This document shows positions 7,784 to 13,063 of a DNA stretch of 13,063 nucleotides, piece after piece. This DNA comes from JBGSOV01 sp964558715. GTDB lineage: Bacteria; Patescibacteriota; Gracilibacteria; CAIRYL01; GCA-016699755. Under the pieces are notes generated by a model, which worked only from the letters and a program-made list of their open reading frames with translations, had not been told where the DNA came from and did no database searches. The translations under genes were made by a program, and so were the position numbers. Location: positions 1-13,063 of the forward strand of contig CAZLFD010000042.1 of NCBI GenBank assembly GCA_964558715.1, in the 5' to 3' direction. Position 1 is the first letter of the stretch; each line of letters starts with the position of its first letter.

Positions 7784-7794
7784 GTCAAGTTGAC
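7784..7794. promoter_or_regulatory. Inverted repeat GTCAA-g-TTGAC in the divergent rplU / SLH intergenic region
   Basis: A perfect 5-bp inverted repeat around one base places a TTGAC half on each strand. TTGACG (-) could be a -35 for rplU (17 bp downstream is CAAGAT, a poor -10), and TTGACT (+) could be a -35 for the SLH gene (17 bp downstream is GAGGAT, also poor). It may be overlapping divergent -35 elements or an operator. The 112-bp gap must hold both promoters, but I cannot define them with confidence. Confidence 0.25.
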
Positions 7795-7843
7795 TTTTTT
7801 GTCCAAGAAAGCGAGGATGGCTAGGATGTTGCTTTTTCTTAGT

Positions 7844-9250
7844 ATGAAAAAGGTATTTTTGCCGATGATCACAGGGCTATGCTTGATCTGCATACCGGCC
7901 TTGGCCATGGATGTCGGTGAGTCATTCTCAGATCCAATTCTTTCATCACAATTGGCGTTTGAAGCGGTTGCCGTCGATGGGGCAGTCGAAACTTCGTGGG
8001 AAGCATGGGGTGTGGATTTTATGTGGTACAAACTGGTGCGGTCGCAATCGAACCCCGAGCCGGTGTACCCTGAAGACGGCGCCATTTTTTCGAGCACGAA
8101 TCAGCAAATAAACAGTTATCTCGATAAAGACCCGCCAATGGGAAAATCGTTTTACCGTATCTGTGTCTACACCTATAAACGCGACCGGTATTGTAGCCAC
8201 ACTGTCGCCGTACAATATCCGGTGCCATCGCCTTCTCCTACTGTAGAGGATAGTTCGGTCGGCGAAGCTGAAGTAGTGGTGCCCGATGAACCAGAAATGA
8301 GCGAAATCGATGATGTAAAAGCATCTTTTTCTGATATCGATACCGACTCTGAAACGGGCAGGGCGATTTTGGATTTTGCAGAAAAAGGAGTGATCAGCGG
8401 TTTTGAGGGCGGAGAATTTCGGCCGAATCAAGGTATTACTCGCGCCGAGCTAGCAAAAGTGGTGGTACTTGCGGCAGGGTTTACTACACGGCCACAGAAT
8501 CCGCGCGTATTTTGCGATATTTATCGGGACGACTGGTTCTTTCCCTATGTCGATGCGCTCGTCAGTCGTGGGCACGTTAACGGCTTTCCCGGTGGCGACT
8601 GTAGTTTTGACCGCAAATTTCGTCCGCATAATCAAGTACTGCGCAGCGAAGCCGCCAAAATCATGCTTGAAGCTTTTGGGCTCCAATCGAACAATATCAC
8701 CGCTACTGCTGGCTTTTCTGATCTTCCGGCTGACCACTGGTTTATCCCCTACGCCAATACGTTGATCGAGAGGGGTATTTACACGCCAGACGAAGAAAGG
8801 GATTTTCGACCCAACGCACCGGCAACACGAGGGGAGGTAATGCTTCTGCTAAACAGAATATCTGAGAGAAGCACAAGGCCGGTAAGCGATGATTTGCCAC
8901 GGATCGTCGATCACTTTGCTTGTAGCAATTTCTGCCCCGGCGACCAAAGCCAGTACTGGGTGCGTATTTACGAAGGGGTGGATGATGTAGCGGAATGCGA
9001 AGCTATCGGCGGCGAGACCTTTGTCTACTACAGTGTCAGAGGATCAGTCGGAGTCTGCTTGGCAGAACCAGAAATCGATAAGCCGCAAGTCGAGTGTGAT
9101 GCGCAATCGCCTTGCGCCAGAGGAGATTGTGTCGTTGATCCGCGCACCCGTTTGCCACGTTGCATAGAAGAAGATCCTTGCAGCTTATGTGAAAGCGGTA
9201 AATGTGCCATCGCTGAAAGTTACCCCTTGCAGGTCTTCTGCGAAGAATAG
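7844..9250 (+). CDS. Secreted surface protein: Fn3-like domain, three SLH domains, Cys-rich C-terminus
   Basis: 468 residues from ATG 7844, chosen because MKKVFLPMITGLCLICIPALA is a standard signal peptide (cleavage probably after ALA, residue 21). In-frame ATGs at 7817 and 7826 would lengthen it and no start has a good Shine-Dalgarno. Residues about 32-125 have a fibronectin-III-like pattern (AVETSWEAWG, MGKSFYRICVYTYKRDRYC). A Pro/Ser linker at 126-134 and an acidic linker follow. Three SLH repeats lie at about 161-210 (GVISGFEGGEFRPNQGITRA), 223-277 and 290-340 (WFIPYANTLIERGIY, FRPNAPATRGE), which normally bind cell-wall-linked polymer. Residues 360-466 hold 12 cysteines. Mature Cys come in even numbers per domain (2 in Fn3, 2 in SLH2, 12 in the tail), suggesting disulfides. 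Probably an anchored surface or S-layer-associated protein. The next gene starts 18 bp downstream, so cotranscription is likely. Confidence 0.88.
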   Translation: MKKVFLPMITGLCLICIPALAMDVGESFSDPILSSQLAFEAVAVDGAVETSWEAWGVDFMWYKLVRSQSNPEPVYPEDGAIFSSTNQQINSYLDKDPPMGKSFYRICVYTYKRDRYCSHTVAVQYPVPSPSPTVEDSSVGEAEVVVPDEPEMSEIDDVKASFSDIDTDSETGRAILDFAEKGVISGFEGGEFRPNQGITRAELAKVVVLAAGFTTRPQNPRVFCDIYRDDWFFPYVDALVSRGHVNGFPGGDCSFDRKFRPHNQVLRSEAAKIMLEAFGLQSNNITATAGFSDLPADHWFIPYANTLIERGIYTPDEERDFRPNAPATRGEVMLLLNRISERSTRPVSDDLPRIVDHFACSNFCPGDQSQYWVRIYEGVDDVAECEAIGGETFVYYSVRGSVGVCLAEPEIDKPQVECDAQSPCARGDCVVDPRTRLPRCIEEDPCSLCESGKCAIAESYPLQVFCEE

Positions 9251-9268
9251 TTCTCCTCTGACTGCGAA

Positions 9269-10471
9269 ATGGACGAAGCAAAGCGCCAACAGATCCGCGA
9301 TATTGCCATCGCAGAACTCAAAAAAGCCCGCTCCCCGGCCGAAATCACCAAACTGGCGCTCGCTGCCGGCATCTCTAAAGAAGTAGTAAATACAGAATTG
9401 AAGCGCTTGGCAGATACAGGTCACATCGCTTTCTTCGGGACACTAAAAAACTTCAGCAATCAGGACGCCGACGTAAAAACTGCTATCACTAAGGGGTTAA
9501 AGCAAATCTGGGATCCGGTCGGTGAAACAATTACGCTGAACACTTTCTCCGGCATACGCAAAGAGCTAGAGGAAAAAGCGCAAGGGTATATTGAAAATCC
9601 TAGCATTCCCAAACGCAATCTATTGTTACTATCGATTCCCATCTTTGTCGCTGTCAGTGCAACATTGTTCATTCCTGGGTTCGCAATCGGTGTCATGAGC
9701 ATTGATGATGGGAATGGCATTTTTCTTTTTCTCTTGCCGTTTGTTCCGCCAGTAATTTACATCGGCTGGGTCTTTAAGTTGCAACGCGACCTGATTAAAA
9801 TGCTGATCGCCCAACAAGAAGGCTGGGTGTATTCACCAAACGAACGACCGAATCGCTGGAGCAAACTCGTGAAAAAATATCCCGAACTCTTGCAAAAAGG
9901 GGATACCGACCGCAATTTTCAGGATGAATTCTGGGGGATGACGGAGTATCAGGGCAAGCCGGTGCATTTTTGGTCGGGTATTTTTGAGTATGTCACGGAA
10001 AGTCGTGACAGCAAAGGGCGTAGAAGCCGAACGACCCATCGTCAAAATGTGTTTGCCATTCAGCTGCGCAAGAAACTGCAAACTGACTTTCGCCTTGTGC
10101 CAGAGCATTTTGGCCACCGTTTGTTACATTGGTTTCGCCGCAAAGAGATCGACACTGAATCGACGGCATTCAACAAAGCTTTTGCGGTCTACTACAATGG
10201 TGAGAAGGTAGAGAAACAGCTTGAGATCATCAAAACCCTGTCGCCCTCTGTGCAGATGCGCTTGCTGCAGATGCGAGAGAGCTTTGGCAAATTCAGCCTG
10301 CAATTTCGTGATGATGCGGTGGTGATTGTGTTTCCGGGGCGCTTACTCAAGTGGATGAAAACCAACTTTTTTCGCCAAGTGGCAGTGGATGTGCGAGATA
10401 AAGAAAAACTGCGCAATCGACTGAAAAGCGTGCTCGATATTTCGGGTGACATCATCCGCTTTTTGGATTAG
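9269..10471 (+). CDS. DUF3137-like membrane protein with winged-helix-like N-terminus
   Basis: 400 residues without a signal peptide. Residues about 5-58 look like a winged-helix/HTH segment (SPAEITKLALAAGISKEVV, then LKRLADTGHIAFFG). Two TM helices lie at about 117-142 and 150-170, followed by a long cytoplasmic-side domain (residues 171-400) with the pattern of DUF3137 proteins: NFQDEFWGMTEYQGKPVHFW, a hydrophobic strand VFAIQL, and VVIVFPGRLLKWM near the end. Function of the family is unknown to me. Members are often found beside LemA, and here lemA follows after 27 bp, which supports a joint membrane-associated role. ATG 9269 lies 18 bp after the SLH gene stop and has no Shine-Dalgarno. 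The DUF3137 assignment is from pattern memory and should be confirmed by a profile search. Confidence 0.75.
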   Translation: MDEAKRQQIRDIAIAELKKARSPAEITKLALAAGISKEVVNTELKRLADTGHIAFFGTLKNFSNQDADVKTAITKGLKQIWDPVGETITLNTFSGIRKELEEKAQGYIENPSIPKRNLLLLSIPIFVAVSATLFIPGFAIGVMSIDDGNGIFLFLLPFVPPVIYIGWVFKLQRDLIKMLIAQQEGWVYSPNERPNRWSKLVKKYPELLQKGDTDRNFQDEFWGMTEYQGKPVHFWSGIFEYVTESRDSKGRRSRTTHRQNVFAIQLRKKLQTDFRLVPEHFGHRLLHWFRRKEIDTESTAFNKAFAVYYNGEKVEKQLEIIKTLSPSVQMRLLQMRESFGKFSLQFRDDAVVIVFPGRLLKWMKTNFFRQVAVDVRDKEKLRNRLKSVLDISGDIIRFLD

Positions 10472-10485
10472 ACTCCATCTGCACT

Positions 10486-10499
10486 TTTTCGTACGAAAA
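10486..10499. promoter_or_regulatory. 14-bp perfect palindrome abutting the lemA start codon
   Basis: TTTTCGTACGAAAA is its own reverse complement, and its last base is the A of the lemA ATG. It occupies the 27-bp gap between the DUF3137-like gene and lemA. It could be an operator or an RNA hairpin that hides the start codon; chance is also possible for a sequence of this length. Confidence 0.3.
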
Positions 10500-11068
10500 T
10501 GGATGTTCTCTTGATTGCTCTCGGCGCCTTGGTGCTGATCGGAGCCGGATATGTTTTGTTGTACAACGGTCTCGTCTCGGCCAAACAAAAAGTCAAAGAA
10601 GCCTGGTCGGGCATCGATGTACAGCTCAAACGGAGATACGACCTGATTCCGAACCTGATCAACACGGTAAAGGGCTATGCTGCGCACGAACAAGATACCC
10701 TAAACCAGGTCACCGAAGCCCGCACCAAAGCCATGGCTGTGCCCGATGGCAATGCGGCAGAGCGAGCCGCCGCCGAAAATCAGCTCAGTTCGACACTGAA
10801 GTCGATTTTTGCCTTGGCAGAGAGTTATCCGGATTTGAAGGCGAATACGAATTTTTTGGAACTACAGACGCAGTTGGCAGAAACTGAAGATCAGATCGCT
10901 TCGGCTCGTCGTATTTACAATGGCAACGTAGCTGTTTTCAACATCAAGGTCCACAGCTTTCCCAGTAATATCGTCGCCAAGAATCATGGCTTTGCCGAAG
11001 AAGAGTTCTTTGAGGTGGATGAAGTGGAAAAAGAGTTGATTCAAGCAGCACCGAAGGTGGACTTTTGA
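10499..11068 (+). CDS. lemA: LemA family protein
   Basis: 189 residues, the usual family length. One N-terminal TM helix at about 3-22 is followed directly by the LemA hallmark YNGLVSAKQKVKEAWSGIDV (22-41) and QLKRRYDLIPNLINTVKGY (42-60), then a helical bundle (QTQLAETEDQIASARRIYNG at 123-142, FNIKVHSFPSNIVA at 147-160) and the typical C-terminal KVDF. LemA proteins are predicted to be membrane-anchored with a small extended N-terminus; their molecular role is poorly defined. It is commonly paired with HtpX or other membrane proteins; here the partner is the DUF3137-like gene 27 bp upstream. TGA is the stop and falls exactly where the family ends, which shows the standard genetic code. No Shine-Dalgarno is visible. 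Confidence 0.95.
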   Translation: MDVLLIALGALVLIGAGYVLLYNGLVSAKQKVKEAWSGIDVQLKRRYDLIPNLINTVKGYAAHEQDTLNQVTEARTKAMAVPDGNAAERAAAENQLSSTLKSIFALAESYPDLKANTNFLELQTQLAETEDQIASARRIYNGNVAVFNIKVHSFPSNIVAKNHGFAEEEFFEVDEVEKELIQAAPKVDF

Positions 11069-11107
11069 TGTATGAAAGCAGTAAGGGCACGGTATGTACC
11101 CGTTTTT

Positions 11108-11128
11108 GACATATAACTATTATATGTC
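11108..11128. promoter_or_regulatory. 21-bp perfect inverted repeat upstream of the Ig-repeat protein gene
   Basis: Arms GACATATAA (11108-11116) and TTATATGTC (11120-11128) are perfect 9-bp complements around CTA. No T-run follows on the + strand, although GTTTTT lies just before it. The centre is about 53 bp upstream of the start predicted from the TATAAT at 11159, a typical place for an activator or repressor site. A hairpin protecting the lemA mRNA 3' end is the alternative. Confidence 0.45.
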
Positions 11129-11158
11129 TTAGCAAGCTAATTTGCTTTACATGCTGTC

Positions 11159-11164
11159 TATAAT
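11159..11164 (+). promoter_or_regulatory. -10 box (TATAAT) of the Ig-repeat protein gene
   Basis: A perfect TATAAT lies in the 146-bp gap after lemA, predicting a transcript start near 11171 and a leader of about 44 nt to ATG 11215. No good -35 sits at 16-18 bp (17 bp gives GCTAAT). With the 21-bp inverted repeat just upstream, an activator-dependent promoter is plausible. Confidence 0.45.
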
Positions 11165-11214
11165 ACAGAAAAATGTGATTTGTTCAGTCAACAAGTCTTT
11201 CTTTTCTTCTTCAT

Positions 11215-12732
11215 ATGAAAAAACTCTTTCGCAGTGCCGTATTCCTCACGGTACTATTGGTTTTTATGGCAGGCGCGCCCCTCGCAAATGCGACCGGTAG
11301 CGGATCTGACCACTCCATAAAAAAGCCTAGCAGCTTCAGCCAATTCTCCTCGGGTTTTGGTGGCTCGTTCACGAGCGGCCATCCGACCCCTCTTCCGAAG
11401 ATTCCATCTATTACGCATCCGACCCCTCTTCCGAAGATTCCATCTATTACGCATCCGACCCCTACACCACAACAGCCATCTTCTCACCCCCTCAGTCCTC
11501 CACAATGTCCTATCCACCCTGCCGCAGGTCGCACCATCGTCTATTTTAATGAGCGCATCCGCAGCGACAAGTCGCAGGCAAACTCGCAAACAGCAGTCAA
11601 ATCGGTCAACCTTCCCGCCGGCAAGTATGATGTAACTCTCGTTGGTTGGGATGGATATGATGGCCGAGAACATGTGTCACAACCGAACGAGCGGTATAAG
11701 CTTGTGCTGAAGAATGGCGGATTGACCGTGGCGACTACGAACAGCATTTCTGATATTGCAGATAGGACTCGTCAGGCCATCGTCAATCAGAAGGTCAACT
11801 ACTCACTTTACTTGTCACAAAAAGTCACCTCAGTAAAAGGAGTTCATACAGTATATCCCGACAAGTCATCACCAAACAGCTTGAACCCCATTTGCGCCGC
11901 GTTTGATCGCATCCCCGATGCTACTCCACACCCGACTCCTACTCCGACTCCAACTCCCCACATCGATTCCCCGATCTGCTCCATCGGCTTCTCTCCGAAC
12001 ACCATTACGAAAGGTGACGGCACCGCTCTCTGGTGGTGGACTGATAATGCCACTTCGGCCACCATCGATAACGGCATCGGGAGTGTCAGCCTTACTGACT
12101 CCTACGAGTGGATCTACCCGCACGAGACAACAACCTACAAGATGACCGTCTATGGGCCTGGCGGAGCCAGCACTTGCCAGACGACCATCACGGTGAACAC
12201 CGCGCACCCGACTCCGACTCCACATCCTACTCCGACTCCAACTCCCCACATCGATTCCCCGATCTGCTCCATCGGCTTCTCTCCGAACACCATTACGAAA
12301 GGTGACGGCACCGCTCTCTGGTGGTGGACTGATAATGCCACTTCGGCCACCATCGATAACGGCATCGGGAATGTCAGCCTTGCTGACTCCTACGAGTGGA
12401 TCTACCCGCACGAGACAACAACCTACAAGATGACGGTATATAATGGAGGTAAAAGTGCTCATTGTCAGGCGACGATTGTTGTCGAAGAAGACAACCATGA
12501 ACCACCCATCTGTTCTATCGGCTTTAGCCCCGCAGTAATTAATCTTGGTGAACCAACAACTCTTTGGTGGTGGTCACAAGGCGCTGATAAAGTTTCTTCT
12601 ATGAGCGGCATCGAGGGCCTCGGTATAATCGACAGTTTCTTGTTCTATCCGAAAAAGAGCGGCACATATACTATGGATTTCTGGGGCATTGGTGGTAAAA
12701 AGACCTGTCAAGCACACATCACTGTAAACTAA
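11215..12732 (+). CDS. Secreted Pro/Thr-linker protein with three Ig-like domains
   Basis: 505 residues. The signal peptide is at 1-26 (KKLFRSAVFLTVLLVFMAG, cleavage near ANA). Residues 27-100 are a low-complexity Ser/Gly then Pro/Thr-rich stalk with HPTPLPKIPSIT twice. Residues about 105-230 form a unique globular, beta-rich domain (VNLPAGKYDVTLVGWDGYDG) that I do not recognise beyond similarity in style to CPR surface proteins. Three Ig-like domains follow at about 254-327, 350-423 and 432-504, each beginning ICSIGFSP, carrying a WWW triplet, and with two Cys (255/321, 351/417, 433/498) that probably form a disulfide. PTPTPTP linkers separate the first two. There is no SLH domain, LPXTG or C-terminal TM, so how it stays on the surface, if it does, is unclear. 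Adhesion is a guess. Start ATG 11215 has a pyrimidine-rich leader (ttcttcttcat) and no Shine-Dalgarno. Confidence 0.9.
   Translation: MKKLFRSAVFLTVLLVFMAGAPLANATGSGSDHSIKKPSSFSQFSSGFGGSFTSGHPTPLPKIPSITHPTPLPKIPSITHPTPTPQQPSSHPLSPPQCPIHPAAGRTIVYFNERIRSDKSQANSQTAVKSVNLPAGKYDVTLVGWDGYDGREHVSQPNERYKLVLKNGGLTVATTNSISDIADRTRQAIVNQKVNYSLYLSQKVTSVKGVHTVYPDKSSPNSLNPICAAFDRIPDATPHPTPTPTPTPHIDSPICSIGFSPNTITKGDGTALWWWTDNATSATIDNGIGSVSLTDSYEWIYPHETTTYKMTVYGPGGASTCQTTITVNTAHPTPTPHPTPTPTPHIDSPICSIGFSPNTITKGDGTALWWWTDNATSATIDNGIGNVSLADSYEWIYPHETTTYKMTVYNGGKSAHCQATIVVEEDNHEPPICSIGFSPAVINLGEPTTLWWWSQGADKVSSMSGIEGLGIIDSFLFYPKKSGTYTMDFWGIGGKKTCQAHITVN
11380..11463 (+). repeat. 36-bp tandem repeat (2.3 copies) in the stalk
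   Basis: Two identical in-frame 36-bp units (11380-11415 and 11416-11451) encode HPTPLPKIPSIT, with a third partial copy of 12 bp (11452-11463). Being a multiple of three, copy-number change would lengthen or shorten the stalk without a frameshift. Confidence 0.9.
11937..12146 (+). repeat. Ig-domain DNA block, copy 1 (210 bp)
   Basis: Matches 12225-12434 at 208 of 210 positions by my reading, at an offset of exactly 288 bp (96 codons). It covers the end of the PTPTP linker and most of Ig-like domain 1. The two differences are G12083 and A12094, which read A and G in copy 2. Confidence 0.9.
12225..12434 (+). repeat. Ig-domain DNA block, copy 2 (210 bp)
   Basis: Near-identical to 11937-12146. 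Identity stops abruptly after 12434 (gatgac then g versus c), although the protein remains similar, which points to a recombination boundary. Confidence 0.9.
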
Positions 12733-12752
12733 GGATTAATAAATCGGCCTCG

Positions 12753-12818
12753 CTGGTCTGATGCTCCTAAAGACGGAGGCGAAACCTCGCCTCCGTCTTT
12801 TTTGAGAGGATCAACCAG
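12753..12818. repeat. Extended imperfect inverted repeat around the terminator
   Basis: Outside the 14-bp stem, CTGGT (12753-12757), TGAT (12759-12762) and CCT (12766-12768) face AGG (12807-12809), ATCA (12810-12813) and ACCAG (12814-12818) in the correct order. The whole 66-bp segment can therefore fold as one long interrupted hairpin. Confidence 0.5.
12769..12803 (+). terminator. Strong intrinsic terminator after the Ig-repeat protein gene
   Basis: A perfect 14-bp stem (AAAGACGGAGGCGA with TCGCCTCCGTCTTT), a 4-nt AACC loop and a run of six T. It lies 36 bp after the stop codon at 12732. Confidence 0.93.
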
Positions 12819-12852
12819 TCCGAAATCACGTGTTCGACAGAGCAAAATGCGC

Positions 12853-12933
12853 ATCGGGTACACCATGGATGTCTGGGGCGATGGTGGCAGTGCCAGTTGC
12901 TCCGCATATATCGATGTCAACGACTCGAATTGA
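12853..12933 (+). pseudogene. Remnant of a further Ig-like domain (C-terminal third)
   Basis: The reading GYTMDVWGDGGSASCSAYID ending in TGA (12931-12933) aligns with the end of Ig-like domain 3 of the preceding gene (TYTMDFWGIGGKKTCQAHIT). The in-frame sequence upstream of GYTMD shows no Ig similarity and is separated from the gene by a strong terminator. An ATG at 12847 would give only 28 residues. I read it as a decayed piece of a longer Ig array; a silent recombination cassette is another possibility. Confidence 0.6.
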
Positions 12934-13063
12934 TACTTTAGGGATAAAGGAGAAAAGTTGTGGGGGTAAAATAGATATTTTGCATAGGGAGGAACTATAC
13001 TTCAGTGTATTTTTTCATTTCCACATCTTGGGTTCAAAACCCCGTGAACTTCAGTCCGATTGT

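Noticed and set aside
7790..7843. Longer SLH protein start at TTG 7790 (or ATG 7817/7826)
   Set aside because: The extra residues would put a basic stretch before a complete signal peptide that already starts at ATG 7844. Not excluded for 7817/7826.
7732..8097. In-frame N-terminal extension of rplU to a 256-residue protein
   Set aside because: The frame is open, but the conserved bL21 start MFAIFETGGKQYR lies at 7731 and the extension would overlap the signal peptide and Fn3-like coding region of the opposite-strand gene.
11072..11116. 14-codon ORF after lemA (MKAVRARYVPVFDI)
   Set aside because: Too short, no similarity, and it runs into the inverted repeat.
11380..11463. CRISPR-like array
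   Set aside because: The 36-bp units are directly abutting, in frame and coding, with no spacers.
11869..12498. 209-codon open frame antisense to the Ig-repeat gene
   Set aside because: It follows from the duplicated GC-rich Ig block, repeats the same peptide twice, and has no independent signs of coding.
13030..13063. tRNA-like T-arm (GGGTTCAAAACCC) near the right edge
   Set aside because: The T-stem beyond three G-C pairs is mismatched, and no D-arm, anticodon arm or CCA can be folded upstream in the window.
12986..13063. Possible gene start at GTG 13005 preceded by GGGAGGAA
   Set aside because: Only 19 codons are visible before the window ends, and other genes here do not use SD signals. 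It cannot be supported without the sequence to the right.

Overview
The window looks like a bacterial chromosome segment from a Patescibacteria/CPR-type organism, possibly the Peregrinibacteria side. This is an inference. It rests on a compact type IV pilus (T4P) locus with a short PilB, surface proteins built from SLH and small Ig-like 'CSIGFSP...' domains on Pro/Thr linkers, a LemA protein, and very few Shine-Dalgarno sequences. TGA is used as a normal stop (the LemA gene ends at a canonical KVDF-stop), so the UGA=Gly code of Gracilibacteria/Absconditabacteria does not apply. Nothing here fixes the species.

Layout. (1) 3-791 (+): the 3' part of an unrecognised acidic, alanine-rich protein that runs in from the left edge. 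(2) 7196 down to 2270 (-): a T4P assembly operon in the order pilN-like, pilO-like, pilB, pilC, with 8-24 bp gaps, under a near-consensus sigma70 promoter at 7225-7253. A helical repeat protein (2148-856, -) follows and has its own TATAAT box. (3) 7731-7327 (-): rplU, encoding ribosomal protein L21 with an extra Lys/Ala-rich tail, directly upstream of the pilus operon and without rpmA. (4) 7844-11068 (+): a divergent cluster of a secreted SLH-domain protein with a 12-cysteine C-terminus, a two-TM DUF3137-like protein and LemA. (5) 11215-12732 (+): a secreted protein with Pro/Thr linkers and three Ig-like domains, two of which share an almost identical 210-bp DNA block. It ends at a strong terminator, beyond which lies a remnant of a further Ig-like domain (12853-12933). 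The last 130 bp hold no supported gene.

How the genes work together. The pilus genes encode the inner-membrane platform (PilC), the extension ATPase (PilB) and the alignment proteins (PilN/PilO). Pilins, PilM, PilT, PilD and a secretin are not in the window. PilB lacks its usual N-terminal domain, no pilM is present, and PilN carries a disordered cytoplasmic extension of about 370 residues with repeated short motifs. Because PilM normally links the PilN tail to the ATPase side, these three features may be one coordinated rewiring; I rank this as the most interesting hypothesis here. The right half is devoted to the cell surface: an SLH-anchored protein, a LemA/DUF3137 membrane pair, and an Ig-repeat protein whose mosaic repeats and downstream remnant suggest domain shuffling or gene conversion.
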